A stretch of 9,650 nt of DNA, from positions 1 through 9,650 of the forward strand of contig DIFQ01000097.1 of assembly GCA_002419215.1 (NCBI GenBank), in the 5' to 3' direction. This DNA comes from Syntrophaceae bacterium UBA5744. GTDB taxonomy: Bacteria > Desulfobacterota > Syntrophia > Syntrophales > UBA2192. The notes under the pieces were generated by a model. It saw nothing but the letters and a program-made list of their open reading frames with translations, was not told where the DNA came from and searched no databases. Below are positions 5,655-9,650 of the stretch, in pieces; positions within the stretch are counted from its first letter, which is position 1, and every line of letters starts with the position of its first letter. The position numbers and the translations under genes are program-made.

Positions 5655-6632
5655 ATGAAAGACGTTCGATATATCTTCGCCATCAAGGAAGCCCTGGAGG
5701 AGGAAATGGAGAGGGACGAGAGCGTCTTTCTCCTCGGCGAGGACGTGGGCCTGGCCGGCGGGTCCTTCGGCGCCAGCCGTGACCTCTTCAAGAAATTCGG
5801 CCCCCGGCGCGTCGTCGACACCCCCATCAGCGAGGCAAGCCTCACCTCCATGGCCGCGGGTGCCGCCTCCTGCGGCCTTCGGCCCGTCGTGGAGATCATG
5901 TTCATGGATTTCGTGACCTGCGCCATGGACAGCATCGTGAACCAGATCGCCAAGATGCGCTACATGTTCGGCAACCAGTTCAGCATGCCCATCGTCGTGA
6001 GGATGCCCGAGGGCGCCGGGCTCAACGCCGGCCCCCAGCACTCCCAGTGCCTCGAGGCCTGGTTTGCCCACGTGCCGGGACTCAAGGTCGTCATGGCCGC
6101 CAACCCCTACGACGTGAAGGGTCTTCTCAAATCGGCCATCCGCGACGACAACCCCGTCGTCTTCATCGAGAACAAGACGCTGCACGCCATGAAGGGCCAG
6201 GTCCCCGAGGGTGCGGATCACCTGATTCCCCTGGGCAAGGCCGATGTGAAGCGGCAGGGCTCCGACGTGACCGTGGTCGCCGTTTCGCGGCTGGTCAACG
6301 AGGCGCTTCGCGCGGCGGCCGACCTCGAGAAGGAAGGCGTCAGCGTGGAGGTCGTCGACCTGATGACGGTCCAGCCCTGGGACAAGGAAGCGGTGTTCAA
6401 CTCCGTCGGCAAGACCCACCGGCTCGTGATCGCCCACGAGGCAACGAAACAATTCGGCATCGGGGCCGAGGTGGCAGCCAGCGTCGCCGAGGAGATCCTG
6501 GACGAGCTCGACGCCCCCGTCATGCGGGTCGGCGCCCCCTTCGTCCCCATTCACTACAGCCTGGAAAAAGTCTACGTGCCCGGTGTCGAGGATGTGAAAA
6601 AGGCCGTCCGCGCCACCCTGCAGCGCGCATAG
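5655..6632 (+). CDS. acoB: TPP-dependent dehydrogenase E1 component, beta subunit (AcoB-like)
   Basis: A 325-residue protein of the E1-beta family: a transketolase-like pyrimidine-binding domain (about residues 4-178) followed by a transketolase C-terminal domain (about 195-318). The conserved activating glutamate is E60 in TPISEAS and the active-site histidine is H129 in GPQHSQ. V-L-L-G-E-D-V-type strand residues near 24-31 (VFLLGEDV) and the final V-P-I-H-Y-S-L-E segment are also family features. It pairs with the alpha subunit as a heterotetramer. The length is full and no key residue is missing. The gap before it (58 bases) is the largest in the operon and holds an operator-like palindrome. 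The next gene follows after 15 bases. Confidence 0.88.
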   Translation: MKDVRYIFAIKEALEEEMERDESVFLLGEDVGLAGGSFGASRDLFKKFGPRRVVDTPISEASLTSMAAGAASCGLRPVVEIMFMDFVTCAMDSIVNQIAKMRYMFGNQFSMPIVVRMPEGAGLNAGPQHSQCLEAWFAHVPGLKVVMAANPYDVKGLLKSAIRDDNPVVFIENKTLHAMKGQVPEGADHLIPLGKADVKRQGSDVTVVAVSRLVNEALRAAADLEKEGVSVEVVDLMTVQPWDKEAVFNSVGKTHRLVIAHEATKQFGIGAEVAASVAEEILDELDAPVMRVGAPFVPIHYSLEKVYVPGVEDVKKAVRATLQRA

Positions 6633-6647
6633 GAAGGAGGAATTGCC

Positions 6648-7703
6648 ATGAAAGCAGCCGTCTGGCACAAGAAAGAAGACATCCGGATCGAGAACGTCCC
6701 CGACCCGAAGACGGGCCCGGGACAGGTGAAAGTCAGGATCAAGACCTGCGGGATCTGCGGCTCCGACCTGCACGAGTTCAGGAGCGGGCCCTTCATTATC
6801 CCCGCCAAGCCCCATCCCCTCACCGGGCGGTCCAACGGCCCCATCATCCTCGGCCATGAGTTCTCCGCCGAGGTGGTCGAGGTGGGCGAAGGCGTCAAGA
6901 GCGTAAAGCCCGGGGACCGCGTGACCGTCAATCCCCTCATCTATTGCGGCAAGTGCCACTACTGCCGTCTCGGGCAGTTCGTCATGTGCACAAAGCTGGG
7001 CACGGCCGGCTTTGCCTGGGACGGGGCCTTTGCCGAACTGGGCGTCTTTCCCGAGTACACCATTCTGAAGCTTCCCGACACGGTCAGCGACGACGCAGGC
7101 GCCTTTGTGGAACCCCTGGCCGTGGCCGTCCACGCCGTGAAGCGGGCCCGACTCAAGATCGGCGCCTCGGTGGCCGTCATCGGCGCAGGGCCCATCGGGC
7201 TTCTCGTCATGCAGGCCTGCCGCGCGGCAGGCGCAGGCAAGATCTTCGTTGTCGAGCCCCTCAAGGGACGGCGCGAGCTGGCCGCAAAGACGGGGGCCAC
7301 GGCCGTTTTCGACCCCACCCAGACCGATGCCGGAAAGGCGATCGGGGAACTGACGGACAACCTCCGGGCCGACTGGGCCTTCGACTGCGTGGGCAACCAG
7401 GCCTCCTTCGACACGGCCGTGAAGGTTACCGGCCGCAGGGCGGTCCTCTGCATCGTCGGCCTCGCCCTGAAGCCCATCGAGGTCCCCTTCATCCGTCTGT
7501 GGGGCCACGAGAAGGAGATCGTCTTCTCGAGCGGCTACGAGGACGAGTTCCCGGCGGCGATCCAGTATCTCGCCGACGGCCGCGTCAACGTGGAGCCGCT
7601 CATCACGGCCCGCATCAAGGTGGATGATCTCGTCGACAAGGGGATCAAGGAGCTCATCGAGCACGGCAGCGATTATGTGAAAATCCTCGTATACCCCAAG
7701 TAA
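6648..7703 (+). CDS. bdhA: Zinc-dependent alcohol dehydrogenase, 2,3-butanediol dehydrogenase type
   Basis: A 351-residue medium-chain dehydrogenase. The catalytic zinc site is C37 in CGICGSDLH with H70-E71 in GHEF and E155. Four cysteines for structural zinc are present at 100, 103, 106 and 114. The cofactor fold shows G179-A-G-P-I-G184, with an acidic residue (E203) at the end of the next strand, which favours NAD(H). The opening MKAAVWHKKEDIRIE and the segment F-I-I-P-A-K-P-H-P-L-T-G resemble, from memory, (R,R)-2,3-butanediol dehydrogenases such as Bacillus BdhA. Those interconvert 2,3-butanediol and acetoin, which would feed the E1/E2 complex encoded around it. Related sugar-alcohol and threonine dehydrogenases are possible alternatives. 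GGAAGGAGG precedes the start. Confidence 0.85.
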   Translation: MKAAVWHKKEDIRIENVPDPKTGPGQVKVRIKTCGICGSDLHEFRSGPFIIPAKPHPLTGRSNGPIILGHEFSAEVVEVGEGVKSVKPGDRVTVNPLIYCGKCHYCRLGQFVMCTKLGTAGFAWDGAFAELGVFPEYTILKLPDTVSDDAGAFVEPLAVAVHAVKRARLKIGASVAVIGAGPIGLLVMQACRAAGAGKIFVVEPLKGRRELAAKTGATAVFDPTQTDAGKAIGELTDNLRADWAFDCVGNQASFDTAVKVTGRRAVLCIVGLALKPIEVPFIRLWGHEKEIVFSSGYEDEFPAAIQYLADGRVNVEPLITARIKVDDLVDKGIKELIEHGSDYVKILVYPK

Positions 7704-7721
7704 TCTGAAGGAGGAGAGAAC

Positions 7722-8516
7722 ATGAACCTTCCCTATTTCGATCTGACAGGTAAAGTGGCCATCATCACCGGCGGCGCCACGGGCATCGGCAGGGGCATTG
7801 CCGAAGGCCTGGCCGATGCCGGTGCGACGATCGTTCTGTGCGCCAGGCGCAAGGAAGTCATCGAGCAGGCCTGCAAGGAAATCAGGGACCGTACGGGCGT
7901 GAAGACCCTGGCGGCCCCTCTCGACATCACCAAGACCGACCAGATCAAGGCCGTCACGGAAAGCGTGGTGAAGGAATTCGGCCGGATCGACATCCTCGTC
8001 AACAATGCCGGCGTCGGCGGGAGCGAGAAGCCGATCATCAACATGAAGAAGCCCGAGAAAGAAATGACCGAGGCCGACTGGGACGCCACGGTCGCCACGG
8101 ACCTGCGCGGGATTTTCGTCCTCACCCAGGCCGTCGCAAAGAAGATGATCGAGAAGGGCGAGGGCGGCAAGGTCATCAACGTGTCCTCCATCACGGCGCT
8201 GATCGGGATGGCGAACATGGCGGCCTACTGCTCCAGCAAGGCCGCCGTCGTGCAGCTCACGAGGGTCATGGCCCTGGAGTGGATCCGATACAACATCCAG
8301 TGCAACGCCATCCTGCCCGGCTATTTCGAGACGCCCATGAACACGCATTTCTTCGCGACCGACGTGGGCAAGGAGATCATCAAGCGCAACATCCCGCAGA
8401 ACCGGCTCGGCCAGATGGACGACATGAAGGGCCTCGCCGTTTACCTCGCCTCGCCGGCATCGAACTTCATGACGGGTGCGACGCTGGTCATCGACGGCGG
8501 GCAGACAAGCTGGTAG
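7722..8516 (+). CDS. Short-chain dehydrogenase/reductase (SDR)
   Basis: A 264-residue classical SDR. The cofactor motif is T16-G-G-A-T-G-I-G-R-G25, the structural N-N-A-G is at 94-97, and the catalytic set is S156, Y169 and K173 (Y-x3-K) with N at ~115-130 not clearly assigned. Two arginines after the second strand (A41-R42-R43) hint at NADP(H), unlike the NAD-type alcohol dehydrogenase before it. An insertion around residues 100-118 (SEKPIINMKKPEKEMTEAD) lengthens the usual loop. The C-terminal TGATLVIDGG is typical. Candidate roles are diacetyl/acetoin reductase, a second diol stereoisomer dehydrogenase, or 3-hydroxyacyl-CoA dehydrogenase; the sequence does not decide. It lies 18 bases after the alcohol dehydrogenase and 17 before the crotonase, with GAAGGAGGAG as its ribosome binding site. 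Confidence 0.88.
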   Translation: MNLPYFDLTGKVAIITGGATGIGRGIAEGLADAGATIVLCARRKEVIEQACKEIRDRTGVKTLAAPLDITKTDQIKAVTESVVKEFGRIDILVNNAGVGGSEKPIINMKKPEKEMTEADWDATVATDLRGIFVLTQAVAKKMIEKGEGGKVINVSSITALIGMANMAAYCSSKAAVVQLTRVMALEWIRYNIQCNAILPGYFETPMNTHFFATDVGKEIIKRNIPQNRLGQMDDMKGLAVYLASPASNFMTGATLVIDGGQTSW

Positions 8517-8533
8517 GAAAAAAAGGAGTCGCC

Positions 8534-9325
8534 ATGAAAATCAAGGATTACAAGACCATCATCCTGGAAAAGAACGAAGAGGGCATCGGCACCCTGACGC
8601 TGAACCGCCCCGAGGTCTTCAACGCCATCAGCGAAGAGCTGACCGCCGAGGTGCTCGACGCCCTGCGCGTCGTCAACGCCGATGCGGACATCAAGGTCCT
8701 CATCATCACGGGCGCCGGCAAGGGCTTCCAGGCCGGCGCCGACATCCGGGAGCTCAACCGGATGGGAATCGTCGAGATCCTGCGCTGGAACGAGGGCTTC
8801 CTGCGGGTCAACGCCAACGTGGAAAAGCTGCGGCAGCCTGTCATCGCCGCCATCAACGGCCTGGCGCTGGGCGGCGGCCTCGAGCTGGCGCTCGCCTGTT
8901 CGATCCGGATCGCCGTGGAAGGCGCCAAACTGGGACTGCCCGAGGTGAAGCTGGGCATCATCCCCGGCACGGGCGGCACCCAGCGGCTCCCCCGCATCGT
9001 CGGGAAGGGCCGCGCCTATGAGATCCTGCTCACGGGCGACCCCATCGACGCCGCCGAAGCCTACCGGATCGGCCTCGTGAACAAGGTCGTCCCCAGGGGC
9101 GAGGCCCTGAAGGCCGCCGAGGAGTTGGCCCGCCGGATCATCGTCAACGGACCCTTCGCCGTGGAGATGTGCAAGGACGCCGTCGAGATCGGCATGGAGT
9201 GCCCCCTGGAGCAGGCCGTCCAGTATTCCCAGAAGAACTGCATCGCCTGCTTCGGCACGGAAGACATGAAGGAAGGCACGACGGCCTTCATCGAGAAGCG
9301 AAAGGCCCATTTCAAAGGAAAGTAA
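8534..9325 (+). CDS. Enoyl-CoA hydratase/isomerase family protein (crotonase)
   Basis: A 263-residue crotonase. The start at 8534 follows AAAAAGGAG. The oxyanion-hole segments F65-Q-A-G-A-D-I and A111-L-G-G-G-L-E-L are present. By alignment to the classical rat hydratase from memory, both catalytic glutamates are kept: E117 in GGGLELAL and E137 in LGLPEVKLG, followed by IIPGTGGTQRLPR. That supports a true hydratase acting on a short-chain enoyl-CoA rather than an isomerase or hydrolase. Length is normal and the C-terminal helices are complete (CKDAVEIG, AFIEKRKAHF). It lies between the SDR gene and the E2 gene. Standard acetoin catabolism needs no enoyl-CoA hydratase, so its presence is odd and may point to a different or longer substrate. 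Confidence 0.9.
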   Translation: MKIKDYKTIILEKNEEGIGTLTLNRPEVFNAISEELTAEVLDALRVVNADADIKVLIITGAGKGFQAGADIRELNRMGIVEILRWNEGFLRVNANVEKLRQPVIAAINGLALGGGLELALACSIRIAVEGAKLGLPEVKLGIIPGTGGTQRLPRIVGKGRAYEILLTGDPIDAAEAYRIGLVNKVVPRGEALKAAEELARRIIVNGPFAVEMCKDAVEIGMECPLEQAVQYSQKNCIACFGTEDMKEGTTAFIEKRKAHFKGK

Positions 9326-9352
9326 TCCGCCAAACAAACAGGGAGGCAAGAC

Positions 9353-9650
9353 ATGCCTGTCGAGATCGTGATGCCCAAACTCGGCCTGACCATGACCGAG
9401 GGGTTGATTGTGGAGTGGAGGAAAAAGGAGGGGGACCCTGTCAAGAAGGGGGACATCCTCTTCGTCCTCGAAACGGAGAAAGTGACCTTCGAGGTGGAAG
9501 CGCCCGAGGACGGCGCCCTCGGCAAGATCCTTGTGAAGGAGCAGGAGACGGTTCCCGTGGGAGCGGTGGTCGCGTACCTGCTCAAGCCCGGCGAGAGCGC
9601 CGTCGAGGTGACGGCCGCACCCGCTGCGGCGCCCAAGGCCGAGACGGCCT
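9353..9650 (+). CDS. acoC: E2 dihydrolipoamide acyltransferase, N-terminal lipoyl domain (runs off right edge)
   Basis: The first 99 residues are visible. Residues 1-80 form a biotinyl/lipoyl domain: VEIVMPKLGLTMTEGLIVEW, then the lipoylation site E40-T41-E42-K43 with K43 as the modified lysine, then P51-E-D-G and the closing strands. From about residue 86 an Ala/Pro-rich flexible linker begins. The acyltransferase domain, and any E1/E3-binding domain, lie beyond the window. The protein would take the acyl group from E1 alpha/beta and transfer it to CoA. GGGAGG six bases before the ATG sets the start, 27 bases after the crotonase. The neighbours suggest AcoC-like, but a short lipoyl-only or biotin-carrier protein cannot be excluded from this fragment. 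Confidence 0.85.
   Translation, partial: MPVEIVMPKLGLTMTEGLIVEWRKKEGDPVKKGDILFVLETEKVTFEVEAPEDGALGKILVKEQETVPVGAVVAYLLKPGESAVEVTAAPAAAPKAETA

Noticed and set aside
5631..8348. A 905-codon open frame on the minus strand, antisense to E1 beta, the alcohol dehydrogenase and the SDR
   Set aside because: The plus-strand genes have full family motifs, good ribosome binding sites and tight spacing. Long antisense frames are a by-product of strong G/C third-position bias, and the translation resembles no protein family I know.
7838..8533. Plus-strand open frame upstream of, and in frame with, the crotonase, overlapping the SDR gene
   Set aside because: The translated extension is arginine- and glycine-rich shadow sequence. 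The crotonase begins at 8534 after a clear AAAAAGGAG.

Overview
This GC-rich window (mostly G or C at third codon positions) looks like bacterial chromosome. The closest fit is an anaerobic, Desulfobacterota/Syntrophales-type bacterium. That placement is an inference from the DUF6125-like protein, the acetoin-dehydrogenase-type genes and the base composition; there is no rRNA or marker gene to prove it.

Layout. (1) 1-1362: the N-terminal part of a PAS-domain sensor protein runs off the left edge on the minus strand. Divergent from it is a calcineurin-like (Icc-type) metallophosphoesterase with a readable sigma70-type promoter. A hairpin at 1290-1322 closes this unit against the next, convergent gene. 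(2) 1363-3146: an MFS transporter on the minus strand, preceded by a 458-bp gene-poor region with a strong minus-strand promoter and two 18-bp palindromic operators. (3) 3147-3893: a DUF6125-like cysteine-rich protein on the minus strand, divergent from (4) a plus-strand operon from 3894 to beyond the right edge: TetR-family regulator, TPP-dependent dehydrogenase E1 alpha (AcoA-like), E1 beta (AcoB-like), zinc alcohol dehydrogenase of the 2,3-butanediol dehydrogenase type, SDR oxidoreductase, crotonase, and the lipoyl domain of an E2 acyltransferase (AcoC-like).

How it fits together. The operon enzymes suggest uptake (MFS) and oxidation of a vicinal diol or hydroxyketone: dehydrogenases yield an acetoin-like compound, which the E1/E2 complex cleaves to acyl-CoA and aldehyde. 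The crotonase keeps both catalytic glutamates, so it is probably a true enoyl-CoA hydratase. It does not belong to the textbook acetoin route, so the real substrate may be different. The E3 component and the rest of E2 lie outside the window.

The main non-coding signal is a family of four related palindromes with consensus TGAGTGAGC|GCTCACTCA. They sit at 2924-2941 and 3081-3098 (upstream of the MFS gene), 3809-3826 (at the predicted start site of the tetR operon promoter) and 5616-5633 (inside the operon, between E1 alpha and E1 beta). They are best read as operators of the locally encoded TetR protein, tying the transporter, the DUF6125-like gene and the catabolic operon into one local regulon.
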